From: Minisyncoccota bacterium
Lineage (GTDB): Bacteria; Patescibacteriota; Minisyncoccia; Phycocordibacterales; Phycocordibacteraceae
Length of the DNA: 48,686 nt
Assembly (NCBI GenBank): GCA_022842585.1
Contig: JALHPI010000003.1
Span: 1-48,686 of the forward strand
Direction: 5' to 3'
Made by a program: the position numbers and the translations under genes. The notes beneath the pieces were generated by a model that saw only the letters and a program-made list of their open reading frames with translations, made no database searches and was not told the origin of the DNA. Each line of letters opens with the position of its first letter. Position 1 is the first letter of the stretch. This document shows, piece by piece, positions 1 through 8,656 of this stretch.

Positions 1-155
1 CACAACCGATGAGAAGTGCGAGTCATGCAACCGCGCACCTTTTCATAGGAGACCCGTTTGGTGCAAAGGCAGGGAAGTTCGTCCAAGGGCTCTTTGCGAC
101 GCATCCGCCTGTAGCGGACCGTGTGAAGCGTCTCTTAGGTAGCGCACCCGAATAG
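1..155 (+). CDS. htpX: C-terminal fragment of M48 family metalloprotease (HtpX-like), truncated by window edge
   Basis: Frame ending TAG at 153-155 reads ...[47 protein letters not shown], typical of an HtpX C-terminus (STHPPxxxRI). Confidence 0.6.
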   Translation, partial: QPMRSASHATAHLFIGDPFGAKAGKFVQGLFATHPPVADRVKRLLGSAPE

Positions 156-189
156 TCTTCCTTTTTTTGGAGGGCGGGTGTATTTTCAT

Positions 190-510
190 ACGCAATGCGG
201 CGTAATAGGGCGTCGCAGTGTAAGGGGCTAATCCTAATGCTTGAAAGAAAAGAACTGGTTTACGGACCTCGCCGCGGTCTCTTCAAGTTCATTGAAGGGC
301 CAAGGCATCTGGCGTCTGCGAAAGCAGATGGAGGTACCTCGAATGATTCGGCACCCTATGCCGTCTCGCGCGCGACACCTCAAGCCGCCAAAGTTCGCTG
401 GGCACCACGCCCGGCCAAGCACCCACCCTTTTTCGGAGGAGTACGCCTGACCTAACGGTCTTCGGGGCGGCGCAGAGATGCGTCGCCCCGTGCTGATTTC
501 TCTAAATAGA
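190..510 (+). ncRNA. candidate structured non-coding RNA of unknown class
   Basis: No convincing ORF; several local hairpins (GCGGCG..CGTCGC, CTTCAA..TTGAAG, TCTGC-GAAA-GCAGA) and a terminal GC-rich hairpin CGGGGCGGCGCA-gaga-TGCGTCGCCCCG. Confidence 0.3.
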
Positions 511-528
511 TAAACTTGTGTGTTTTGA

Positions 529-1278
529 GTGCAAAAGCAGCGTTTATGTCAAAGGGTCACCTCTATGATTATTGATATGAGTTCTTTAGCTGCCCTCACG
601 TATCCAAAAAAGAGCCACCGGAAAACGGTTATCCTGCCAAGGTATTCTGAGAGTCTTGCCGAATTCTTCGGAATAATGATGGGAGATGGCGGAATAAACA
701 ATCCTTGGCAAGCGAACATCACTCTGAACTCAATAAAAGATGCGTCATACGCCAGATACGTTCAAGAATTAATTAGTAAGCTTTTCTCCATTACTCCAGC
801 ATTGATTGTTAGTAAAACAAAAGATGCGTTGCGGATACATATCAACAGTATCTCAATTGTAGAGTTCCTTGTTCAAAACGGATTAGTGCGAGGCGACAAG
901 TTGAAAGGTGGCTTACGGATTCCAGAGTGGATATTACATAACAAAGACTACAAAATTTTCTGCGTTCGTGGACTCGTTGATACTGATGGATGTGTATTTA
1001 TCCATACCCATACCGTTGCAAAGAAAAAATACCGCAACATAGGCCTCACATTTTCGAGCCGATCGCTAGAGCTTATTTCGCAGGTGGCGGGGGTATTTGA
1101 AGAATTTGGCATTATCCCGCATATTAGTAAGCGAGGTTGGGATATTTATCTGTATAAACAGGCTGCGGTAGAGCAGTATCTACGGATATTTGGCACCTCT
1201 AATGAACGGATTATATCCGTCTATGAAGACTGGAAACGTGGCCGAGCGGTCGAAGGCGCACGCTTGGAAAGCGTGTAA
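529..1278 (+). CDS. LAGLIDADG-family homing endonuclease-like protein; probable start at 565
   Basis: Two degenerate LAGLIDADG motifs (LAEFFGIMMGDGGI and FCVRGLVDTDGCVFI); C-terminus is read from the tRNA-Ser gene. Confidence 0.8.
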   Translation: MQKQRLCQRVTSMIIDMSSLAALTYPKKSHRKTVILPRYSESLAEFFGIMMGDGGINNPWQANITLNSIKDASYARYVQELISKLFSITPALIVSKTKDALRIHINSISIVEFLVQNGLVRGDKLKGGLRIPEWILHNKDYKIFCVRGLVDTDGCVFIHTHTVAKKKYRNIGLTFSSRSLELISQVAGVFEEFGIIPHISKRGWDIYLYKQAAVEQYLRIFGTSNERIISVYEDWKRGRAVEGARLESV

Positions 1279-1316
1279 ACCGAAAGGTTTCGAGGGTTCG
1301 AATCCCTCCGTTTCCG
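1232..1316 (+). tRNA. tRNA-Ser(GGA)
   Basis: Acceptor GGAAACG/CGTTTCC, anticodon loop TTGGAAA, long variable arm, T-arm GGGTTCGAATCCC. Confidence 0.95.
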
Positions 1317-1355
1317 CACAATCTGCAGTGTAGTGTTATCTGCTACTATTTACAC

Positions 1356-2402
1356 ATGACCGAATCACCTAAAGAGAGCGCACCTATAGAACGAACTGCC
1401 GGAATAACGTTTACAAATCAACCGCGCGTTTCAAGCGACCCGAAAGTCGCGGAAAACCACGAAGAGCGCATGGCGCTTGCGGGAAAAATCGAGGCATTCC
1501 TCGCCAAGCATTCGTTATTCAAAGACAAGAAAATTAACGTCACGTTTGCCCAGGATGGAGTCGCCTCATTGATTGCAATACTCGAGATGCCGGACGAGGA
1601 AACGTCGAACGAGCGCATGGTACTGAAGATTCCGTTTGGCGGTAGGCCGACGAGTGGAGAAGCGTTCGCGTTTCGCGCGTGGGAAGCTGAAGGGGTTTCC
1701 GTACCGCGCGTCGTAGAGCAGGGAATTTTCGATGAGAAACACGAGTATTTGCTTATGAGTTGTATCGACGCTCCGGCGCTCGACAAAGCGTATTCCTCCA
1801 ATGAAGAAATGGTAGCGAATGGTATATACGCGGAACTGGGCGAAGCGTTCGCGGGAATGCATGCGTCCACGGTTGAAGGATTCGGCGCTATTGGAACGGA
1901 TGGGAAAGGGGAATTCGCTACGTTTGAAGAGTGGATTGACTCGCCAAAGATGACCAAGGATATTCCGTACGTGACGGACAAGGAGAACAATCTCATGGAT
2001 GCCGACCTGATTGTCAGGGCGCGTATGGTACTTATCGAGTACGCCAAAGCGCATCCGCGAAGCACGGTGTGTCATCTTGATTTCGCTACGAACAATGCGT
2101 TTGCGACCAAGCCGGTGACGATATTCGACCCAGCTCCGGAATTCAATCTTCCGTATATAGACACTGGAAAGACATTTGTGAACATGACTGCAAACGGCGA
2201 GCCTGCTCGTGCGCAACTTTTTGACGCGTACGAGAAGAAAACCAGTGCGCCGCTTGATAAAAAAGTCGCGTATGCGGCAACGGTCATCATGATGATACGG
2301 AAGCTCGCTAAGTCGCACAAAACCGGCGGACCAAAGATGGAGGAACGTATAGCGCGCAACAAGGCCTATCTTGCCGATAACGCGCATTTCCTGGACTCGT
2401 AG
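1356..2402 (+). CDS. aminoglycoside phosphotransferase/APH-like kinase family protein
   Basis: Kinase-like features VLKIPFGGRP, CHLDFATNNAF, TIFDPAPE. Confidence 0.65.
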   Translation: MTESPKESAPIERTAGITFTNQPRVSSDPKVAENHEERMALAGKIEAFLAKHSLFKDKKINVTFAQDGVASLIAILEMPDEETSNERMVLKIPFGGRPTSGEAFAFRAWEAEGVSVPRVVEQGIFDEKHEYLLMSCIDAPALDKAYSSNEEMVANGIYAELGEAFAGMHASTVEGFGAIGTDGKGEFATFEEWIDSPKMTKDIPYVTDKENNLMDADLIVRARMVLIEYAKAHPRSTVCHLDFATNNAFATKPVTIFDPAPEFNLPYIDTGKTFVNMTANGEPARAQLFDAYEKKTSAPLDKKVAYAATVIMMIRKLAKSHKTGGPKMEERIARNKAYLADNAHFLDS

Positions 2403-2430
2403 CTTCTTCTCCCCGCGATATACTTTCCCC

Positions 2431-3279
2431 ATGACCGAGCCCATCATAAACGAACGGGAACAAAAGCACGCCGCGGAACTCATGAAGGCAAAAGTACCCA
2501 TACGTGAGTGGTGGTTTAAGGACAATGCACTCCTAACGTTCGCGTTCAACACGAGCTCGGCGACAGTGCCTGAGGGCGAGCGGTTTATTGTACGTGCAGT
2601 GGGGGAGGCAGCGAAGCGAGTGAAGGACGAACACCTCAAGAAAGAAGCGGAGACACTTATGCATGAGGAGCTTGCGCACGCACGCATGCATGACGCGTAC
2701 AACAACTACCTGGACTCCATCGGACTTCCGGCAAATAAGCACTGTGCGGAAACGAAGAAACTGCTTGATTTTTTCGAGCGACGAATGACCTTAAAAATGC
2801 GCCTGGTTACCTGCACCATTATTGAGCATTTCACCGCTACCTACTCAAAGCAGATTCTCGATATCGGTATTCTAGAAGGCGAGGATACCGACGAGCGTAT
2901 GGACCGGGTATGGAGCTGGCACTGCATCGAGGAAGTGGAGCACCGCGCAACCGCGATAGACCTCTACCGAGCTATAGGTGGCGGCTACTTCACCCGCCTT
3001 ACGGTAGGCGCATGGGTAAGCATCGCATTCGCTATCGCGCATGCGCGTTGCCTTATTGATTTCCTCGCGGCGAAAAAATTGCTCTGGAATTTCAACATCT
3101 GGAGCAAGGGCATCGGGTACCTGCTCGGACGCCGCGGCGTGTATGCGCTCGTGCTGAAGTACTGGTTTTCCTACTTTAAGCCCGGCTTCCATCCAAACGA
3201 CATCCCGATAGAAAATCGTCTTAAAAAACAACTCCACCACTACCACATCGAGGACGAGCTTGTCGGGTACTTCCGCTAG
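2431..3279 (+). CDS. metal-dependent hydrolase family protein (PF10118-like)
   Basis: HEELAHARMHDAYN and HCIEEVEHRATAIDLY motifs. Confidence 0.7.
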   Translation: MTEPIINEREQKHAAELMKAKVPIREWWFKDNALLTFAFNTSSATVPEGERFIVRAVGEAAKRVKDEHLKKEAETLMHEELAHARMHDAYNNYLDSIGLPANKHCAETKKLLDFFERRMTLKMRLVTCTIIEHFTATYSKQILDIGILEGEDTDERMDRVWSWHCIEEVEHRATAIDLYRAIGGGYFTRLTVGAWVSIAFAIAHARCLIDFLAAKKLLWNFNIWSKGIGYLLGRRGVYALVLKYWFSYFKPGFHPNDIPIENRLKKQLHHYHIEDELVGYFR

Positions 3280-3297
3280 GAGTACCGTAGGGAATAC

Positions 3298-3636
3298 ATG
3301 GACTATTCTGGCATCGTGACGGGCGGCAGCCGAAAGGCGGCAGAGCTTGGGTACCCAACCGCAAATATCCTACTCGCCGATACGGACGTGTCGGGTATCT
3401 ATGCCGCACGGGTCATAAGCGAAGGACAAGAATACCCAGCGGTCGCGTACGCTGACCAAGGGCGGCATATCCTTGAGGCGCACCTCTTCCGCTTTTCAGG
3501 CGATTTATACGGAAAGGAAATCACCGTAACCCTTGAAATGAAGCTCCGCGATTCGGAACACTTTGATACGGACGAGGCGCTCAAGGAGGCTGTTGAAAAC
3601 GACGTTGCCGCCGCTCGTGCGCACTTCAAACTTTAA
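3298..3636 (+). CDS. stand-alone riboflavin kinase domain protein
   Basis: GIVTGGSRKAAELGYPTANI...GIYAARV matches RFK domain of RibF. Confidence 0.75.
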   Translation: MDYSGIVTGGSRKAAELGYPTANILLADTDVSGIYAARVISEGQEYPAVAYADQGRHILEAHLFRFSGDLYGKEITVTLEMKLRDSEHFDTDEALKEAVENDVAAARAHFKL

Positions 3637-3640
3637 CTCC

Positions 3641-4291
3641 ATGTTTACCGGCATCGTACAGAAAACCGCACTCGTCAAAAGCGCCGCCATGCGCGAGAAG
3701 AACCGCGTCATATCCGTGGAAAAGCCCGCAGGTTGGAAGCTTTCCAAAGGACAGAGCGTCGCCGTTGACGGCGTGTGCCTCACGGTCACAAGCACGACCG
3801 CAAAAACGTTCGAAGCAGAACTGATGCCCGAAACCTTGAAGAAAACGACCGGAAGCTTGTTTGTGGTAGGGAAGCTCGTGAATCTCGAGCGGGCACTGAA
3901 GCTCTCCGACCTCCTCGACGGCCACCTTATTCAAGGGCACGTGGACTCGCGGGCGAAAGTGACTGCCGTACGCGCACAGGGCGCCTCAACCTTGATTACC
4001 ATTTCAATCCCGAAAGCGCTCAAGAAGCAAGTTGCACTCCACGGCTCAGTCGCCGTAAACGGCGCCTCCTTGACCATTGCAAAACAGAACGCGGACACGC
4101 TCACGCTTGCCCTCATCCCGTATACGCTCGCCCATACGAACCTCGGACTCCTCAAAAAAGGGGACGAGGTGAACCTTGAAACGGACTTCTGGGCCCGCCA
4201 TCACAAGGTGAAGAATTATGCTACAGTTTCCCCTAATGCAACGCGGAGAATATCAAAAGGCACGGGAAGCAAAAGACGGCGGAAAGCTTAA
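3641..4291 (+). CDS. ribE: riboflavin synthase alpha chain
   Basis: MFTGIVQ start, two lumazine-binding repeats, AVDGVCLTV and AVNGASLTI. Confidence 0.88.
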   Translation: MFTGIVQKTALVKSAAMREKNRVISVEKPAGWKLSKGQSVAVDGVCLTVTSTTAKTFEAELMPETLKKTTGSLFVVGKLVNLERALKLSDLLDGHLIQGHVDSRAKVTAVRAQGASTLITISIPKALKKQVALHGSVAVNGASLTIAKQNADTLTLALIPYTLAHTNLGLLKKGDEVNLETDFWARHHKVKNYATVSPNATRRISKGTGSKRRRKA

Positions 4292-4694
4292 GATAGGTAT
4301 CGTCGTTTCCTCCTTTAATTCCGACATCACCGAGTCTATGCTCGAAGGAGTACTCGCGACCCTCAAAGAATGGAGTGTAGCGGACGAGAACATTACGGTG
4401 TTCCGTGTACCCGGTTCTTTTGAGATACCGTACGGGTGCCTCAAGCTCATTAAGGAGAAAAAGCCCGACGGTATCATTGCCATCGGTTGCGTGATAAAAG
4501 GCGATACCGAGCACGACCGCTATATCGCAACCGCGACCGCCGACGGTATCATGCGTCTCACACTTCTGTATGAGTTACCAATTTCTTTTGGGGTTATCAC
4601 CACGAACACGCTTGAGCAGGCGAAAATTCGCTCGACCGGAGAGACAAATAAAGGAAAGGAAGCGGCGCTCGCCGTGCTTGAACTTCTCGCCTGA
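4218..4694 (+). CDS. ribH: 6,7-dimethyl-8-ribityllumazine synthase
   Basis: VVSSFNSDITESMLEG, VPGSFEIPYG, GCVIKGDTEHD, FGVITTNTLEQA; overlaps ribE. Confidence 0.92.
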   Translation: MLQFPLMQRGEYQKAREAKDGGKLKIGIVVSSFNSDITESMLEGVLATLKEWSVADENITVFRVPGSFEIPYGCLKLIKEKKPDGIIAIGCVIKGDTEHDRYIATATADGIMRLTLLYELPISFGVITTNTLEQAKIRSTGETNKGKEAALAVLELLA

Positions 4695-5110
4695 TGCGAA
4701 AAGTATTTCTTGCCGGAGGCGTACTTGTGCTCGCAGGGATACTCGGACTTTTCGCACTCAATCACCCGTCGTACTCGCTTGCGCATATTGAAATCGCCGA
4801 TACGCCCTTCGCGCGTGAACAAGGACTTTCCGGCAGAACTGAGATATCGGAAGACTACGGCATGCTGTTCATTTTTCCCGAAAAGGGCGACTACGGGTTT
4901 TGGATGAAAGACATGAAGGTACCTATCGACGTATTCTGGATTGCCGATGATGGAACAATCGTGGGCATCGAGCACGAGCTCAGCCCCGACACCTACCCGG
5001 AAGCGGTGCATCCACCTCTGCCGGTACGCTACGTGCTTGAGACGAAGGCGGGGACTGGAGCGGCGCGCGGATGGGTGGTAGGTACGACCCTTGCACTTCC
5101 TCTTCGTTAA
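4694..5110 (+). CDS. DUF192 family protein
   Basis: ADTPFAREQGLSGR..MLFIFPEKGDYGFWMKDMKVPIDVFWI. Confidence 0.85.
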   Translation: MRKVFLAGGVLVLAGILGLFALNHPSYSLAHIEIADTPFAREQGLSGRTEISEDYGMLFIFPEKGDYGFWMKDMKVPIDVFWIADDGTIVGIEHELSPDTYPEAVHPPLPVRYVLETKAGTGAARGWVVGTTLALPLR

Positions 5111-5118
5111 ACCTGTGG

Positions 5119-5124
5119 TATAAT
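5119..5124 (+). promoter_or_regulatory. -10 box TATAAT of rnpB
   Basis: TGTGGTATAAT 6 nt upstream of the RNase P P1 helix. Confidence 0.65.
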
Positions 5125-5151
5125 TAAGTCGTGCTGGTACAGGCAGTCGCC

Positions 5152-5273
5152 CAGCCCCACTTTTACAGCGCGAAAATTTATTTATCGCCATAGTTGCGAT
5201 AGAAAAATTTCGAACGGGAAAAATTGTCTTGCAGACAATTTTTCCAAAGGATCGTTCTGTAAAAGTGGGGCTG
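5152..5273 (+). mobile_element. CAGCCCC palindromic element copy G1, inside rnpB (P3 position)
   Basis: Perfect terminal IR CAGCCCCACTTTTACAG/CTGTAAAAGTGGGGCTG; two inner hairpins. Confidence 0.8.
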
Positions 5274-5293
5274 GGAGGAAAGTCCGAACACAG

Positions 5294-5420
5294 CCCAGCC
5301 CCACTTTTACGGTGCGAAATTCTACCCATCAACAACTTGATAGTAGAAGAAATTTCGAACGTGAAATGTAGTCTGAAAGACTACATTTCCGAATAATCGT
5401 TCTGTAAAAGTGGGGCTGGG
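5294..5420 (+). mobile_element. CAGCCCC palindromic element copy G2, inside rnpB
   Basis: Perfect terminal IR CCCAGCCCCACTTTTAC/GTAAAAGTGGGGCTGGG; same inner two-hairpin layout as G1. Confidence 0.8.
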
Positions 5421-5591
5421 AGCAGGGTAGCGGGTAACTCCCGTCCGCCGTAAGGCGCGAGGTGCGAACAGAGACGTTCCTAAGCGAAAGCGCGGGAACA
5501 CCCTCCGAATCCGCAAGGAATACGGGGGTGAGCCTGAAGGGTAACCTACAGGCTGAAACGGCAAAATCCTTACCTCTGTGCAAGGCCGTGT

Positions 5592-5896
5592 CCAGCCCCA
5601 GTTTTAGGTACAATGAGCCTATGTTCTCAGTTTATGTAATCCAGCACGACTCTACTAAAGAGATTTATATTGGATTTACAAGCAATCTGCGAAGACGGCT
5701 CATTGAACACCAATCCCGTGGCAATACGTCGACGAAGCGGAAAGTGGGCAAATGGCATCTGATATACGCCGAAGCGTATCGCGCAGAAGCTGATGCTAGG
5801 CTCCGTGAACGTCGACTGAAAAGCCACGGGAGCGGGAAACAAGGGTTAATCAAGCGTATAAAGGCTAGTTTGCTTGATACCTAAAACTGGGGCTGG
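5592..5896 (+). mobile_element. CCAGCCCC element copy G3 with GIY-YIG ORF, inside rnpB (P15-P17 region)
   Basis: Perfect 19 bp terminal IR CCAGCCCCAGTTTTAGGTA/TACCTAAAACTGGGGCTGG flanking an ORF. Confidence 0.85.
5621..5884 (+). CDS. GIY-YIG nuclease family protein
   Basis: MFSVYVIQHDSTKEIYIGFTSNLRRRLIEHQ...; stop codon TAA lies in the right terminal repeat. Confidence 0.9.
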   Translation: MFSVYVIQHDSTKEIYIGFTSNLRRRLIEHQSRGNTSTKRKVGKWHLIYAEAYRAEADARLRERRLKSHGSGKQGLIKRIKASLLDT

Positions 5897-5990
5897 AAGT
5901 GCCGCTTGAGGCCGTCGGCAACGGCGGTCCTAGATAAATGACTGTCCAACGACAGAATTCGGCTTATCGGACCAGCACGTCAAATGCGAT

Positions 5991-6020
5991 ACACCCGCCT
6001 CACGGCGGGTGTTCGCTTTT
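5991..6020 (+). terminator. rnpB intrinsic terminator
   Basis: ACACCCGCC-tcac-GGCGGGTGT followed by TCGCTTTT. Confidence 0.75.
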
Positions 6021-6114
6021 CTATATCCACTGTATTTCCTGGCACAGCTCCTATTGACGGATATCTCATGGGGTATACTTGACCCATTACCAACGGGCAC
6101 TTTCAAGGACATAT

Positions 6115-8529
6115 ATGCAGGACACACCTTCGATGAAGCGTTTTTCGTTCGACTCCGCCACTGTGTGGATACTCGCGGCCGTCGCGTTCCTATCCACCGT
6201 AGCGCTTATTCCGGGCAATACCGTCTCATTATTCGGGACTAAGGTATCGATTCTTGCGACCGGCGCGCTCATTGCGCTCATCGCATACATTATTGCGCGT
6301 TTGGTTCGGGGCAATATCGTATTCCCGCCGCTCGCACTTCTTGGGACCGTATGGCTTATACCGATTGCGTACGGCATCTCGACTTTGTTCTCTGGCGTAA
6401 ACCAGACGCAGGCATTGTTCGGCGTTGAGTTCGAAACCGACACACTCGGCTTCGTGCTCATCATGGCAGTGCTCGCAACGCTTGCGGCACTCGCGCTTCG
6501 CCAAGCTTCACACTACGCGCTCTTCTATAAAGCGCTCGGTGCGACCTACGCCGTTGTGGTGCTTGCACAGATAGGATTTATCATCGCGGCTAATAGTGGC
6601 GCACCAGTGAGCGCGGTAACGAATCTCGTCGGTTCATTCTCCGACCTCGGATTTGTCGCAGGACTCGGCATCGTCATGTCGCTTCTCGCGATGCGTTTCC
6701 TCACGCTCTCTCAGAAGGTGAAGATTGCGCTCTGGGTCGCGATTGCCGCAGGTCTCGCACTTGTCGTACTCGCAAACGCGGTACTCGTATGGGTGCTTGT
6801 CGGTCTTGTGTCGCTCGGCCTCTTCATCGAAGCCATTATGCGTCGCCGTGGAAGCGGAAATGACGCGGACCTTGAAGGCGTATCCACGATGTCAGCGGAT
6901 GAGGAATCCGAGGACGCGGGCGGGGAAGCTCGTTCACTCGGTGCACCACTCGTCACGCTTCTCGTATCCCTCTTCTTCCTTATCGGAGGTGCAACCATTG
7001 GAAACTCGATTGCCGCCTCGCTTGGTATCAACGTCATCGACGTCCGCCCATCCTGGCAGTCAACCTTTGACGTCGGTAGCCATACCTATGCTTCTTCACC
7101 GCTCTTTGGCTCCGGCCCAAGCACCTTTGGGGAGCAGTGGCTAAAATATAAGGACCGTGCCCTAAATGACACCGTATTCTGGAACGTTGATTTCGCTTCA
7201 GGCATCGGCTCTATCCCAACTTCGTTCATCACGACCGGTATCGTCGGCGTCCTTGCATGGCTCGTATTCATCGGATTCTTCCTCTACTCGGGAGTCCGTG
7301 CACTCTTGTTCCGTCTCCCTCAGGACCCGTTCATGCGCTTCGTATCGCTCGCATCCTTTACCGGTGCCGCATACGTCCTCGTCGCATCGTTCTTCGCGGC
7401 TCCAGGGGTCGTCGTCGTCGCGCTCGGATTTTTGTTTACCGGTCTCTTCATCTCGTCGCTCCGCTATGGCAAAGGACGTCTTGATTGGGGAATCGTGTTC
7501 TCGAAGAATCCACGCGTCGGCTTCGCCATTGTATTCCTTATGACGCTCATGCTGCTTGCGTCGGTGGCAGCCATCTACGTCGTGCTCGGCCGCTATATGG
7601 CAAGCTCGGCGTACGGAGAAGCTGCTCAGGCGCTTTCTACCGGCAATGTTGATGCCGCGGACGCTGCCGTCGCCCGCTCCGTCACCTTTGCTCCAAGCGA
7701 GCGTGCGTACCAGCTCTCTGCCGCTACCGGTATTGAGCGCATGCGCCGTATCGCGAACGACACCACGCTTTCAGCAAGTGTCGCGCAGCAGCAGTTCCAA
7801 GCAGCACTCTCGGGTGCCGTAAACGCAGGTCTTGCCGCTACACAGGTAGGACCGAACGATTATCAGAACTGGGTCGTGCTCGGTACGGTGTATCAAAGCG
7901 TCGCCTCGCTTGGTATCGCTGGCTCGTATGAGAGCGCGAAGAGCGCGTTCGAGCGCGCGATTGCCCTGAATCCTACAAGCCCGGTCCTTCCGTATGTGAT
8001 TTCCCAGCTTGAAATAGGGAAGAATAACGGAGAAGCGGCAGAAGCAAGCTTGCTCACTTCGGTCAACTTAAAACGAGACTACATTCCAGCAATCCTCTTG
8101 CTTTCACAGCTCAAGATTCAGCTTGGAAAGGCAAGTGAGGCGCTTCAGGCTGCGGAGGCGGCAGCGTACTTCGCTCCAAACGAGCCGGCCGTACTCTTCC
8201 AGGTAGGCATACTCCGCTCAGGAACAGGAGACGTGAGTGGTGCGGTCTCAGCGCTTGCGCGCGCAGTGGAGATAAACCCTCAGTACGCAAATGCCCGCTT
8301 CTTCCTCGGTGCCATGTACTCGATGCAGGGTAAGTATCCTGAAGCACTCGAACAGTTCCGCGCTATCGCAACATTCTCTCCGGAGAACGCGACGGCAGTT
8401 GCTCCGGACATCGCGTCGCTTGAAGGTGGTAAGAATCCGTTCCCTCCGGCCCGTATGAAGTCGCTCGGTATTCCGACACCTCCGGTAACGGAACCAGTAG
8501 CGCCTCAGGCCGCAGCTCCAGCGCCGTAG
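6115..8529 (+). CDS. polytopic membrane protein with C-terminal TPR region (O-antigen ligase-like)
   Basis: Multiple TM segments then TPR-like repeats. Confidence 0.6.
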   Translation: MQDTPSMKRFSFDSATVWILAAVAFLSTVALIPGNTVSLFGTKVSILATGALIALIAYIIARLVRGNIVFPPLALLGTVWLIPIAYGISTLFSGVNQTQALFGVEFETDTLGFVLIMAVLATLAALALRQASHYALFYKALGATYAVVVLAQIGFIIAANSGAPVSAVTNLVGSFSDLGFVAGLGIVMSLLAMRFLTLSQKVKIALWVAIAAGLALVVLANAVLVWVLVGLVSLGLFIEAIMRRRGSGNDADLEGVSTMSADEESEDAGGEARSLGAPLVTLLVSLFFLIGGATIGNSIAASLGINVIDVRPSWQSTFDVGSHTYASSPLFGSGPSTFGEQWLKYKDRALNDTVFWNVDFASGIGSIPTSFITTGIVGVLAWLVFIGFFLYSGVRALLFRLPQDPFMRFVSLASFTGAAYVLVASFFAAPGVVVVALGFLFTGLFISSLRYGKGRLDWGIVFSKNPRVGFAIVFLMTLMLLASVAAIYVVLGRYMASSAYGEAAQALSTGNVDAADAAVARSVTFAPSERAYQLSAATGIERMRRIANDTTLSASVAQQQFQAALSGAVNAGLAATQVGPNDYQNWVVLGTVYQSVASLGIAGSYESAKSAFERAIALNPTSPVLPYVISQLEIGKNNGEAAEASLLTSVNLKRDYIPAILLLSQLKIQLGKASEALQAAEAAAYFAPNEPAVLFQVGILRSGTGDVSGAVSALARAVEINPQYANARFFLGAMYSMQGKYPEALEQFRAIATFSPENATAVAPDIASLEGGKNPFPPARMKSLGIPTPPVTEPVAPQAAAPAP

Positions 8530-8550
8530 TAGCAGTATCATTCTTCGAAA

Positions 8551-8585
8551 CACTCCACCCGCCGAAAGGCGGGTGGAGTGTTTTA
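8551..8585 (+). terminator. intrinsic terminator
   Basis: CACTCCACCCGCC-gaaa-GGCGGGTGGAGTG TTTTA. Confidence 0.75.
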
Positions 8586-8656
8586 GTGCCTTCAAATCAC
8601 CCTCTCTGGTACGTGTATGCATCGCGCTCAACAGATTTTCGGCTTACAATAGGCGC

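Larger units (their letters stand above)
5131..5980 (+). ncRNA. rnpB: RNase P RNA interrupted by three palindromic insertions
   Basis: P1 GTGCTGGT/ACCAGCAC; AGTCGCC; GGAGGAAAGTCCG; GAACAGAGA; GCAAGGCC; GCCGCTTGAG; TAGATAAATGACTG; ACAGAATTCGGCTTATC; about 296 nt remain after removing inserts. Confidence 0.92.

Noticed and set aside
195-455. 86-aa ORF in the 5' intergenic region
   Set aside because: No domain, low-quality composition, overlaps hairpins; region treated as non-coding
190-510. tmRNA or group I intron
   Set aside because: No tRNA-like acceptor/T-arm with CCA, no tag ending in stop, no recognisable P/Q/R/S core
1566-2705. 379-aa minus-strand ORF opposite the APH-like and PF10118-like genes
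   Set aside because: Antisense shadow of two better-supported genes; no recognisable domain
5665-5853. Minus-strand ORFs within the GIY-YIG element
   Set aside because: Antisense to the recognised GIY-YIG ORF and without similarity
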